Shown: one piece after another, positions 32,838 to 43,833 of the stretch
Numbering within the stretch: the stretch's first letter is position 1
How the letters are laid out: each line of letters begins with the position of its first letter
Source: Mytilisepta virgata
Lineage: Eukaryota; Mollusca; Bivalvia; Mytilida; Mytilidae
DNA: 64,000 nt
Direction: 5' to 3'
Assembly: GCA_028015205.1 (NCBI GenBank)
Contig: CM051519.1
Coordinates: 78,451,539-78,515,538 of the forward strand
Notes under the pieces: model-generated
The model's database searches: none
What the model was told of the DNA's origin: nothing
The model's input: only the letters and a program-made list of their open reading frames with translations
Program-made: the position numbers and the translations under genes

Positions 32838-35017
32838 AACTACCAAATTATGCGTTAAATCAGCCTCAATGGGCAATTAAAGATCTTTTCCAATTATTAC
32901 AATTTTGACGTTACGGCCATCTAAAATTGTAAACTAAGTAGAGAAAATCTAGTTCTTAGCATAACTGATAATGAAATTATAGTCAGTAAGCAATTTATCA
33001 TTATTACATATTATTATGGAACTGAAATTGTTCATTCATAAATAAAATTGGATTTAAAATGTCCAAGTCTCCTTTAGAATCTAGAGAAAGTATTAATATC
33101 TTTTCATATACAACTACAATTCATTTTTTAAGATGTAACTAAAAGATTTTAATAATATTGCAAATATTGTCTTTCAGTTTTAAGTAAGTGGATGATAGAC
33201 TGTATTTTAGCTGTTTAAATGTGGAAATCTGTTTTTAAGTTAAGCTGTTTTATACAATTCAAAATATAACATTTTAAGAAGGCAAATGCATTTTAACATA
33301 AATCATTAGGAAAATACTTTGGGGTAACAATTTGATTGAAATAAGTTGTAGCAAAATTATATATTTTTGTCATTTACAAAATGTATACGTATATTTTGAT
33401 CGTACATTAATGACCATCCTTGTGTTAAAAAGGAAATTACCCCCCCCCCCCCCCTTCCCCCCACACACAAAATATTTTTTTTTCATTTACGAAAGTTAAT
33501 TAACAACATTAAGATACTGCATAGTTTTTAAATTTTACCATTTCGTTACAATGAGTTTTTTTAAGCACCAGTTTCACTTTTGTAGCCTATTACAAGATAT
33601 AAGGCTAACCATAACCTCGGTGACATGAGGACACCAGCAGTGGCAACCACTCCGGATGTGAAAATATATTTGTAAACAGGGAACATATAATACTATCATA
33701 TACAGTTCCTGTTGTAAAGTACCAAAAAATGATAGATTACAAGAAATGTTTTCATTATTATTTTGATAAATACTTTTTGCATTTTTTTTTATAATCGTAA
33801 GGGGGACATATAACTAACACCTCTATCGTAATGTGTTATATCGTATCACCAGTTCACACAGTACATGTACATCAGTACTATTGTATCACGGTACTGTGAC
33901 ATCATGACTGTTGTACTTCTAACTTGGCCCGAGCTTATCAAACTTTCCAGCTAATCTCAAACAAAGTTTCCTTGAATAGGGTTTTATGTACATCAAAAAA
34001 TCAGTCGATCGATACAATAGGAATCCGTTGGCTCACTGGGCAAAAAAACACTGTTTTGATTATACAAATTAATAACTATGTTCAAGATTCAAAATAGAAT
34101 GTAATCATTATTTTGTAATGTATCCGTAAGGTATTTCTTAAAGGATAAACCATGTTTATAAGATCGAATTACTGAGATATTCGCCATTTGTTACTTGACT
34201 ATTATTTAAACCATCATTCAAGATTGTGAAACTTCTATTTTCCAATCTGTTTGATTGTGTTAAAATTCAGTAAGTACTCCATAAACAATGGTGTTTCATT
34301 ATCGATATGATGGCTTTTACATGTTTCAGTTAGGTTAATTATTCTATTCTCACAAAGCGTTATTAAATTGCGTCCCGTTTTTGCATATTTAAAACGTATT
34401 TTGGTCCCACTTCGGATTGTATTTTCACAGTATTGCATCTTTGTCCTGATTTTAATTCACATTAGTACAATCGAGCGCAACAATATTCCTAAAAAAACAA
34501 ATCAATTGTAACTGAACAAACTTTTTGTTGGACGTCATAATCTTTATTGTTATTAAAAGATGAAAAGGACGCTAACTGGCCTTTAACGTTAACCCAAAAG
34601 AATGTATTTTAGAAAAATAAATGGCCAAAGTTGTTAATAATCATTATTAAGCATTTGCTAAATGTATTGTAACAGATCAATCAATGTCGTTTACATTTAA
34701 TTTCGATCAGAATCATAAATATACTAGATAAAAATTCAAATCTTCTTTTAACGGAATTAATTCTTCACAAAGCACACTTTTTACTGTAATTCCTTTATTG
34801 GACCTGTTTTGAGGGTGATAGTCGATATAAAGGCTCTATAGGTAGCCAACTGTCAATATCGTTTATAAATTCAAATGAATGTCGCAATTAGCGGTCGATA
34901 GTCATACAACATGTTAATATTGTTAATAGCTGGAGCGGATTGTATATAGCAAACTATTCGATAGTGCCAACGAGAAATATATTTTTCCGTTTATATTTGT
35001 AATTGGTGAGAAAAGAA
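32838..35017. other. AT-rich intergenic stretch
   Basis: No supportable gene. It contains a poly-C run (about 33441-33454). It also holds one of two near-identical 38-bp sequences (about 33020-33057; TTGTTCATTCATAAATAAAA), the other being at about 36444-36481. Confidence 0.4.
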
Positions 35018-35087
35018 ATGGACAATCAAAAAACTTATTTTTATTGGATTTTTTGTTTAATTTCAATTTTCTGTCATCATATAAAGG
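35018..35087 (+). CDS. Signal-peptide exon of a secreted or membrane protein
   Basis: ATG at 35018 opens a 70-bp exon ending ATAAAGG|GTAAGTT, a consensus donor, phase 1. The peptide, MDNQKTYFYWIFCLISIFC and then HHIKG, has a short polar start, a hydrophobic core and a polar end, a typical signal peptide. Phase 1 after the signal exon is usual for secreted proteins. Plus-strand exons at 51834, 62191 and 63620 join in frame after it, but no nearer exon was found. The exon is well supported by splice signal and composition; its partners are inference. Confidence 0.5.
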
Positions 35088-37042
35088 GTAAGTTTTAAAT
35101 TCGAAATACGATTTTAATTTTCTATTTCTAATAAATTGAGAATTTTACGAATTGTCCGTTTTAACTACCTTCTATTACAATCATGACCATAAAATTTTAA
35201 ACAAATACGATTAGTGTAATAGATGACCATAAAATGAACATGATTACAACAATCTAGATAATGAATCTATTAATTATTGATGAAATTTCATACCATAAAT
35301 CCCAACAGATTATAAGATAACTTTATGTCTAAAACAAGTTACATGTACTTTCTAATATTTTGTCTCGCTGTCCGCCGTGAAAATTTTATCCGTTTTTTCA
35401 GGGCCGTACCCATTTCCCCCCAAAAGATATGCGTTATGATTTAACTTTGCCTAAAATGTTTTATGCCTGATGTGCTTTCAAGCCTCCTCAAAGAGAGAGA
35501 AAAAATGTTATATGTAAACGGCTTCACTAAAAAATAGATAAAATTATCTGCTAGATTTTAAAAGTTCATCATTTATTTTTAGATGAAACACATCTTGTGG
35601 TTTGCTAGCTTCTTTTTGAGTCTTTCAAACTTGAGTAAAAACTGTTTCTGTTTTAGGTCTTAAAACAGTATTTGGGATTTAATTATATGGGCGGATTTTT
35701 TTTATCTATCCGAAATAACCTCGGCACACCCTAAAACTTATTTAACGTGCACATTCAATTAAATTGCAGTCAATCCACATATATAATTAGAGGAATGTAA
35801 TGAATTGTAATTATTTATATTTTAACCTTTAAAACATCTTGATAAGTAAAGCTATCCCATTCTCATTTAAAATCCATATTACAAATAATACTACAGACTA
35901 GTTCTGATAAATGTTATAGTTTTCTGATATGGTGGATAAATCATTGACACAAAATACACACATACACACGGTAAAAAAGTTCACCTTTATTGCTGTTCTT
36001 CATCTATAAGGCCAGGGGGCTAGGATCGTCGAACTTTTGGTCCTGGATTTTTTTTCGTAAATTTTTATTTTTATTTAAACCAAAAAAATTCTTGATGGAC
36101 ACAGGTCTTGCTTTTTTCACTCCTAAACTCATCTTGTCTTTTTATTTTGCTAAAATGCTGGTCCTGCCTATTTATTTCAAATTTGATACTAGCCCCCCCT
36201 CCCCATAAAAAATAAAAAAACTAAGTATGTTGCGAAACAGCTCATGCGACAATAGATAAAAAGAAAAATAAATGAAATAGTGGGCTGTCAAAAGGGGCAT
36301 AAAACGATATAAAATCTTAAAAAAAACCAACAAACTAAAAAGTTAAAAATACCCAACGTTTCGACCGATATGGTCTTGATCACGAGCATGTAAAAAACAA
36401 AAATAAAAAGGTGTTGACTCTTTGAACCCATAAAAATCAAATGGAACTTAAATTGTTCATTCATAAATAAAATTGGATTTTAAGACTAATGAAACTTGGC
36501 CATACAAACAATTAATTTAATACGAATCATTGAAATTATTTATTTTTCCGCTCAGTCATCTTTTAGATTGTTGTATTGGCCTGATTATATATTCATGGCA
36601 TTTGGCATCAAGACACAATGTTGGACGGAAGCGTATCTGGCATAAAATTGCTATATTATTGAAAAAGAAACCAACAAAAGTATAGATACTATAGATAGTA
36701 AAGAGCAAGTGCTTTATAAAATTAGCCTTTTATGGTAATCTCAACTTCCCACCAAATAAATGTATTATACTCAGGTGCATTTTTGCAGGAATTATTTTCA
36801 AGTCAATATGAAAGTTGGCTGGGTATTTTTTATTCCATTTTTCTACTAATTAACGTCTCAATTGCTAGTATTTCAGAAACAAACAAAAAATGTTTACCAA
36901 TTCTTCCTGCATACAGTTGCAACCCAACATATTCTCTCAAAAAACTGTTATTTTATGTCAGAGGAAGTAACATTATTAGCAGTCGTCTGAAACAGAAAAA
37001 AAAATTAGGATGGTAAATCCGCAGAATTGGTATATGTTATTC
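35088..37042. other. Intron or intergenic stretch
   Basis: Mostly AT-rich and unremarkable. A hammerhead-like motif lies at 36355-36383 (minus). The 94-codon frame at 36732-37016 has no recognisable product. Confidence 0.35.
36355..36383 (-). ncRNA. Degenerate hammerhead-ribozyme-like motif
   Basis: On the minus strand GTGATCAAGACC-ATATC-GGTCGAAACGTT. It has stem II (GACC/GGTC) followed by the GAAAC core, as in hammerhead ribozymes known from Penelope-like elements. The other core strand reads GUGAUCA instead of CUGAUGA; the two changes are at core positions 3 and 8, which pair with each other. Stem I is not convincing. Probably an old retroelement remnant. Confidence 0.4.
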
Positions 37043-37080
37043 TACGGAGCCCCGCAGGGGACACGACAAGAAAAAAAATT

Positions 37081-37235
37081 ATCTCGTTATCTCGATTTAT
37101 GATATCGTTATCACGATTTATGATATCGTTATCACGATTTATGATATCGTTATCTCGATTTATCATATCGTTATCACGATTTATTATATCGTTATCTCGA
37201 TTTATTATATCGTTATCTCGATTTATTATTATACA
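37081..37235 (+). repeat. 21-bp tandem repeat array, left arm
   Basis: About seven copies of TTATCTCGATTTATGATATCG with slight changes. A length of 21 leaves a frame open (a repeated seven-residue string), but it is not a gene. The array resumes at 37855-37945 after an insertion. Confidence 0.9.
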
Positions 37236-37376
37236 TTTATTGACTTTGATATAGGTTAATACCTGGTTTTATCAACCCTGAAAAAAATTATATCCACCGA
37301 GCCAACGGCGAGTGTGGATATTATTTTTGAGGGTTGATAAAATCTGGTATTAACCTATACCAAAGTCGATGAATGT
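37236..37376. repeat. Long palindrome inserted in the left array
   Basis: Arms at 37236-37297 and 37314-37376 are inverted with few mismatches (landmarks GGTTAATACCTGG, TTTATCAACCCT, TATATCCAC). The centre is a GC-rich CGAGCCAACGGCGAG loop. It is the left part of a foreign segment that interrupts the 21-bp array up to about 37855. Confidence 0.8.
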
Positions 37377-37924
37377 TTTATTATATGACTGTTTTTTTAT
37401 GTTTTATTATATGACTGGTTTTACTTTTACTCTGCAAGTTTCTAATAAAAAAGAATAACAGTAACAATTTATTTCAACAATAACAAGTTAACAGTGAAAC
37501 TATCACATTTCTTTCTCTTTTAAAATCCTTTGAAGTTCCTGATCATCAACATTTGCAAACCTTGTCTGCTGTTGCTCTTCCGCCATTTTGAAACAATGTC
37601 AACAAATAGAATGTTTTAAAAGAACGATTTTGATTGGCTGATATTTCAAATTCAACCAATCAAATTAATGCTTGTTTCATAATGTTGAATTCTATTTTTA
37701 ACGACTGGAAAGTGATAATTTTTTTATATCTTTAGCTACTCAAAAGTCAAAACATTTATATCACTCTATTTTTAACTACTTTGAAGTTAACAAATCCTTT
37801 GCATTATACTTTTCATGGTATCCTGGGCCAATCAAAATCAAGATAAATATTTGTCATATAATAAATCGTTATATCGATTTATTATATCGTTATATCAATT
37901 TGTTATATCGTTATCTCGATTTAT
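37377..37924. other. Rest of the insertion and resumed array, left arm
   Basis: About 480 bp of AT-rich sequence bounded by TTATTATATGAC (about 37379) and its inverse GTCATATAATAA (about 37853), followed by four more 21-bp units. No coding signal. Confidence 0.55.
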
Positions 37925-38449
37925 GATATCGTTATTTCGATGCAATATTGTTAGTTAGATACGTGTCCACTACCAATCCAAACACATACCCAATTAAGCT
38001 CATCATTAACAGATAATTTCTGAGTCAATTACCATTTGTATAATTTATGATTTATTATGCCAAAACATATAGTCGAGAAAATCATCTCTTAGTTTTCCAG
38101 TGTTTCGGTTTAGGTTTTAAGAACCAAGGCATATCCTCACCAGGCACCGCTAGCCTTTTATTCATTAAGAAGACATGGAAATGTGTTGCCGCCAATCACA
38201 TATTACTATTAAATTTCAATAGAAGAGGTATAGGGTACGACAACAGTCGTCCCTTTCCATGAAAGTGTCTTGCATTTATTTCGTTTAAACGAATGTTTCA
38301 ATATGATACGAAAAACAAATCCAAAATTCACATCCCACTAGTATTTACAACAAGATATAACCCGAATCTTCGGCAATTAGGAAGGGCTATTAAGAACCAT
38401 TGGTATTATATCCATAATGATGAACAGATACCAGAATGATGAACAGAAC

Positions 38450-39960
38450 AACAGAATCCTCAATAGACCGCCCGAGTTTCTAAAATATGCAAAATACATT
38501 TATACAAAAGAGCTACATTTTAAATTATTCCAATATATCAACTTACACGGTAGCCATTTTGAAAATAGTGGCCATCTTTGATATTTTGAAATGAATTTTC
38601 GATGAAGCTGAACATTTCTACGCTAAAATTGAATCTGTCAAGAATTGTTTTCTATTTTTTAAGATTTTTAAAAATTTGATAGCGGCCGTTTCAAAAATGG
38701 CGGCCATCTTGGACTTTTTAGTATGACGAGGCATTACCTCAGATGGTCCATATTTCCATATTTTTGTTCAAAGTTTGGTTTCAATAGATTGAGCCGTTTT
38801 CGAGAACACTCTGCAAAAAAAAAAACAGCTACTTAAAAAAGAAGAATAATAATAACTAGTCATAATGAGTCCTCGACTACGCATTTCAAAATAACAAACC
38901 ATAATATGCATCATCAACGTCGTTCCTCTGTTAACCTTAAAGATCTACAGACAATATTAAAAAATAATGGGCGACATGGTTTATTCATCAGATTTTGTTC
39001 CATTCCTACTTCTCAATTACATAAGATTTATCAGAATTTTGCTTGTGCTTCATTCTATAATCCATCTTATAAATGTTCAAAAATTATTTCTTCGTTATTG
39101 GCATTACTATGCATCGACAGGTTATTGGGATTCCTATGGGTACAAACTCTTATTGCCGACTTATTTTTATATTGTTATGAACAGTCTTTCATGAAAAAAA
39201 CTCCTTAAGTGTTAAATACAGAATCATCATAAATTAATTGACATGCGAACAATTTTTTCTGAAGCAGAATATGCAGAGAAAACTTCTAAAAATCAACCAT
39301 TTTCAAGATATTTGGTCAATGAAGCCTGTGAAAAATAAAGTCTGAGGTTGTTACGGATGTCCGCTGCTCAGTTTCAAAATAGCAAGCTTTTGATAACACT
39401 GGTAAATATTGATAGTGGATTAATTGCAGGTATCTTGATGATGTACTTACTGTTGATAACCCCGAGTTTCCTAAATATGCAAAAGACATTCATCCAAAAA
39501 AGCTACATTTGAACAAAACTAATAAGAATAGTCAATGCTGTTCTTGTTTAGATCATACTATAAATATCGAAAATGGAGAGATACGTACTAAAATTTATGA
39601 CAAAAGGGACGATTTTAATTTTCCAATTACTAGTTTCCCCTTTCTTGATGGAGACGTGCCTTTGGTACCATCGTACAGAGTGTACTTATCACAGCTTGGA
39701 CGTTTTGCGGCTAGAAGATTAACGAACGAAACCATGCGATTACTAAAAAAAATATTTGCTGCTTAATGCTTTTAAAAGGTGTTATAATAGATATCAACAC
39801 CTTTCGTCTAAATATCCAGCTTCCAGAAAAAACACTTATCATGAACGAATTTTCCCATCCTAGTTTCTACTGCAATATTGTGAATAAATGCAGTCTCGCT
39901 AGTAAAGAAACAGAAACCTGGGAGTTACCTAAGATTTTTTGACAGTAAGGGTTACAAATG
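38450..39960 (+). pseudogene. Penelope-like reverse transcriptase relic (second family)
   Basis: Shifted-frame translation shows IGIPMGTN then LIADLFLYCYEQSFM (about 39118-39195). It continues with RYLDDVLTVDNPEF (about 39427-39470) and the open stretch 39509-39766 with KIYDKRDDFNFPI, YRVYLSQLGRFAAR. The catalytic DD box is intact, but stops and frameshifts break the frame. A duplicate scrap of the NPEF..KYAK segment lies at about 38460-38515. It differs clearly from the 4.4- and 59-kb copies, so this is another lineage. It sits inside the inverted-arm element. Confidence 0.7.
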
Positions 39961-40548
39961 TGAAATTATGTGTAATTCTGCAAAAATTGCAATTTCTCTC
40001 AATGGCTTGAAGACTCTAAATTCATAATGGCCTCTCACGAATACTGCCGATTGCTATTGAACTCTATGACTAGATACCATTAAATCCTTGATGGAAGTGT
40101 TATTTCAGATTTCTTCGTTCAGTAGAGGGAAGTATCAGACCTGCAACTATGAGAGCCTTAGCTAATTTCAATGCTAAACCCTCCACTCTAATTTTCATTT
40201 CTAGCAAGCGGTCACCTTGTTGGTAATCATACTGTATTGGTTTTTATAGTGTGTTTTATACACCAGACTGTCATAATAGAAAAAGTGGCAGGTTTGGGTA
40301 CCCATTAAACCGGTTTAACCCCGCCACTATTCAGTGTCTGTACCAATTTAGACTATCCTGAATCTCTGTTGTGTTCATGTTTGTGTTTTGTACACTTTTA
40401 TTTTTTGTCAGTTGGGTTGCTTTGATTGATTCGTATGTTATTGTTGACTTCTCCTGTTATCCATTTTGTTGTTTGTTTATAAAAATATAAAAGATTATCT
40501 CACAGAATACACTTAAATAAATTTTCTATATAAAAGTAAAATTCTTTT
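39961..40548 (+). repeat. Retroelement 3' tail in the composite element
   Basis: Follows the RT relic. The part 40195-40345 matches the block at 23849-24010. It also contains GGTTTAACCCCGCCACTATT, close to the CCCCGCCGCATTTTTGCG motif of the pseudo-LTRs at 4.1, 5.9 and 58.8 kb. Confidence 0.5.
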
Positions 40549-40902
40549 AAACGAAATAATTGCAAGACACTTTCATGACTATTTTATTGAAAGAGAGCAT
40601 CACTGTCGTACCCCATATTAAAATTCCTCATATTAAAATAAAATAGTTATGTTATTGGTTATTGGCGGAAACACATTTTCATGTCTTCTTTATAGATGAG
40701 GATATGCCTTGGTTCTAAAAACCTAAACCGAAACACTGAACAACTATGACTCGACTAGTACTATTGGAATTATAAATTATAAATGAAACAAATGGTAATT
40801 AACTTAGAAATTATTTGCTAATAATGAACCTAATTGGGTATTTGTTTGGATTGTTAGTGGATAGGTATTTAACTAACAATATTGCATCGAAATAACAATA
40901 TA

Positions 40903-41831
40903 ACTAGAGGCTCCCAAGAGCCTGTATCGCTCACCTGGACTATGTCCATCTTGACTGGCAGCCTGAAAAATTGCTGTCAAGTTCCAATTGGCTCTCTGGT
41001 TTTTAAACAAGAAGATCATTCAGTGAACTTTCCCATTAGGTTCTATGTTAAACTAAGTTCATTTCTGCCAGCAATCTCAGATGGTGGACAGGAACATCGG
41101 ATATACTACTGAAAGAGGACCAACTAAGGACCATTGCTGACGAGTTTTGTTCCAATTGGCCAAGTGGTTCAGACGAGAAGATCTTTATGTAGATTTCACA
41201 AAGTGTCCTATGTTTAAACTATGTTCGACTCTGGCGGCTATCCTGGATGACGATCGAGCCATCGGATATAATTCTGAAAGCCAAGTTTTGTTCCAATTGG
41301 CCAAGTGGTTTCGGACAAGCAGATCTTTAAGTAAATTTCCCATAGGATCATATGTAAAATTATGTTCGCCTCTGGCGATCATCTTGATAATGGAAGGAGT
41401 CATCGAATATACGTCTGAAAGAGGACCACCTTTTGTTCCAATTGGCCAAGTGGTTTCGGACAAGCAGATCTTTATGTAAATTTCCTATAGGATCCTATGT
41501 AAAACTATGTTCGGCTCTCGCGGTCATCTTGGATAATGGAAGGAGTCATCGAATATACGTTTGAAAGAGGACCACCTTGCTGTCTATTTTTGTTTCATTG
41601 GCCAAGTGCTTGCAGACAAAAATATCTTTATGTAAATTTACCATATGGTCCTATGTTAAACTAAGTTCGGCTCTGGTGGTCATCTTGCATGACCACCGCG
41701 GTCATCAGATATAATTCTGAAAGAGGACCGCCTAAGGACCATTGCAACCAACGTTTGTTCCAATTGGCCCAATGGTTTCAGAGAAGAAGATCTAGAGACG
41801 TTTACGACGACGACGACGAGCCAGGTGACCT
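40903..41831 (-). mobile_element. Hairpin-ended rolling-circle-like repeat in the right arm
   Basis: In reverse orientation: it begins with the inverse of the family 3' end (GAGGCTCCCAAGAGCC hairpin, CGCTCACCTGG) and ends GCCAGGTGACC. Inside are five to six units of about 140-160 bp marked by TTGTTCCAATTGGCCAAGTGG. Unit landmarks lie near 41147, 41285, 41433, 41588 and 41752. It is inserted into the 21-bp array of the composite element, so it is younger. Confidence 0.7.
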
Positions 41832-42042
41832 AATAAACCGAGATAATGATATAATAAATCGAGATAACGATATAATTAATTGAGATAACGATATGATAAA
41901 TCGATATAACGATATGATAAATCGAGATAACGATATAATAAATCGTGATAACGATATGATAAATCGAGATAACGATATCATAAATCGTGATAACGATATC
42001 ATAAATCGTGATAACGATATCATAAATCGAGATAACGATATA
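41832..42042 (-). repeat. 21-bp tandem repeat array, right arm
   Basis: About ten units of the inverse of the left-arm repeat (GATAACGATATAATAAATCGA and variants), ending at the GC-rich terminus of the composite element. Confidence 0.9.
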
Positions 42043-42085
42043 ATTTTTTTTCTTGTCGTGTCCCCTGCGGGGCTCCGTATTATTC

Positions 42086-43544
42086 TTTATTCACCTTCCC
42101 AAACGCTCACTCGATCTATTATTGACATGAATATAAATAATGCAAGCGAGATAAACATGAATTGATAAAAGCAGCTCTCTACGTTTTAATTATTGTACAC
42201 GCATAATGGTTTTGAACTATACCAAGCACAATTATGTTCTTAATTAAAAAATGCTAAACTTGTATTCATAGATATGATTCATGATGATATTAGGTTAGCG
42301 ATATACATTGTGCGATTGGGTGGGCGGTTGGACGGGCAGTTGGATATGAGGTTGGACTGGCAGTTGGATAGGCGCTTGGGCTGGCAGTTGGATAGGCGCT
42401 TGGGCGGGCAGATTGATAGGGCATTGGGTGGGCAGTTGGATAGGCGGTTGGGCGAGCAGTTGGATAGGCGGTTGCGCGGGCTTTCAACAAAAAACCGTGA
42501 TAAAGGAAAATCCGATTTGCTGTTTCTCAGACAGCTTTTTTTTTACATCCGTAAACCTAGAGAAAATTAATTATTACGAATCAAGAAAGAAACGCGGAGA
42601 CGAATTTCTTGTTTACGATAAACTTTGATTGGATACTCACGTGACCAAAATATAAGAAAGCTACAATTAATCATCACAGAACACAGACCGAAATATTATT
42701 AAAGGTCTTTGCATTATCTATCGCATAGTAATTTCTATATGAAAAAAATGAATTTATATCTGTTTAATTGCGTTATCAAAAACAAATGTGATTAGCTGGC
42801 GGAACAAGTAAATAATCGAAGTAAGCAAATACGTTTTCATTTTTATTCAGCTATTAACGATAAGGGAATAATTCTTGACAAAAGATGAAAATCAGTTTGC
42901 AAATTTTAAAACGAAGTCAATTTGATTTTTCCAACTTTTGTTGGACGCGTTTTAGCTCGTGCAAGTACGGAATTTGGTTAGCATTTGTCGTTGTCAAATC
43001 AACTGTTTTTTTTTTTTATCAAAATTGAGTGGTTATTTGAAAACGGACGAAAACTGACATAATCAGTGGTAACGGATCTTTAAGATCGATGGCACCGCAT
43101 CCTTTAAGATTCTTGACAAATTATCTCACTACATTCATGTAATAAAATATGCGTATTATAGGCAGAGTGAATTTCAGTTATTTTGGGAAAAATGGTCAAT
43201 TGAATGTCCGACTGATAAGCTATTTAGTGATCAAGAATCGCAAATGATGCAGTGTCATTGAACTTAAAGGTCTGTTACCACCGGCTATTAAGTTTTTGTC
43301 GTTTTCAAATGAATTAACATTCGGATTTTCAAAATACTTTTTAACTGATTAAACAAAATACTAACAAAATTCACAACCTTGAGCTCGAACACGAAACAAA
43401 TATATAAACATCAACAGAGTTTGACACTGTTTCACAAAATTTCTATTATTTTGTCAAGAATTACTCAATTGTTGTTAATAGCTGCATGAACAACGTAGAC
43501 GTATTTACTTGCCTTGATTTTTACTTGTTATTAACCAGCTATTT
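42086..43544. other. Intergenic stretch with a minisatellite
   Basis: AT-rich apart from the 24-bp minisatellite at 42318-42481. No exon recognised. Confidence 0.4.
42318..42481 (+). repeat. 24-bp G-rich minisatellite
   Basis: About six to seven units of CAGTTGGATAGGCGGTTGGG plus CGGG or a variant. The G-runs are spaced so that a G-quadruplex is possible on the plus strand. The open frame (QLDRRLGG repeats) is a by-product of the 24-bp period. Confidence 0.85.
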
Positions 43545-43553
43545 ACGTTTATT

Positions 43554-43824
43554 AATGGGGCCTCGGTGGCCGAGTGGTGTATGTAGTTCGTTACGACTAC
43601 TAATGATACTAGCCTGTCAACACTGGGATTGTGAGTTGGAATCTCACCTGTGGAGGGGTGTGTTCTACTCCGATCTAAATTGACAAGGATTGCCAATTTT
43701 CCTACCGAAGGTCGGTGGTTCTCTCCGGGTACTCCGTCTTCCTCCACTAATAAAAACTGGCCGCCGCGAAATAGCCAAATGTGCAGAAAACAGCGTAAAA
43801 CCCCATCTAAACAAACTAAACAAA
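43554..43824 (+). mobile_element. tRNA-headed SINE (type A) with target duplication
   Basis: Starts near GGGGCCTCGGTGGCCGAGTGG (A box). A GAGTTGGAATCTC stretch occupies the B-box position, with changes from the usual GTTCGAATC, so its promoter is probably weak. The body is that of the copy at 25655-25910, with an AAAC-rich tail. ACGTTTATT at 43545-43553 and 43825-43833 is a perfect 9-bp target duplication. Confidence 0.85.
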
Positions 43825-43833
43825 ACGTTTATT

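Larger units (their letters stand above)
37043..42079. mobile_element. 5.0-kb composite element with ~600-bp inverted arms and 6-bp target duplication
   Basis: Both ends are inverted copies starting TACGGAGCCCCGCAGGGGAC, itself containing a CCCC-GCA-GGGG hairpin. Perfect TTATTC copies flank it at 37037-37042 and 42080-42085. Moving inward each arm has an array of 21-bp repeats, then about 370 bp of unique sequence (37925-38296 inverted to 40549-40890; landmarks AACTAACAATATTGCATCGA and CCTAAACCGAAACACTG). Later insertions enlarge both arms: about 620 bp at 37233-37855 on the left, and a hairpin-ended repeat at 40903-41831 on the right. The 2.25-kb interior holds a decayed Penelope-like RT. 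A 6-bp target duplication with long inverted repeats is known for Polinton/Maverick elements and near that of Dada elements. No transposase, integrase or polymerase is seen, so the class is open. Confidence 0.8.

Noticed and set aside
37027..37254. A 75-codon frame with a repeated seven-residue string
   Set aside because: It is only the 21-bp tandem array read in frame. The array continues in both arms and has no start context or splice signal.
41802..42165. Frames on both strands with repeated INRDND-like or SLSRF-like strings
   Set aside because: Same 21-bp array in inverse orientation. Both strands stay open because the unit length is a multiple of three.
42274..42570. Repetitive QLDRRLGG protein and its reverse-strand counterpart
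   Set aside because: By-product of the 24-bp minisatellite, with no gene signals.
43557..43650. Possible tRNA gene
   Set aside because: Head of SINE type A with a changed B box and a 3' body and tail.
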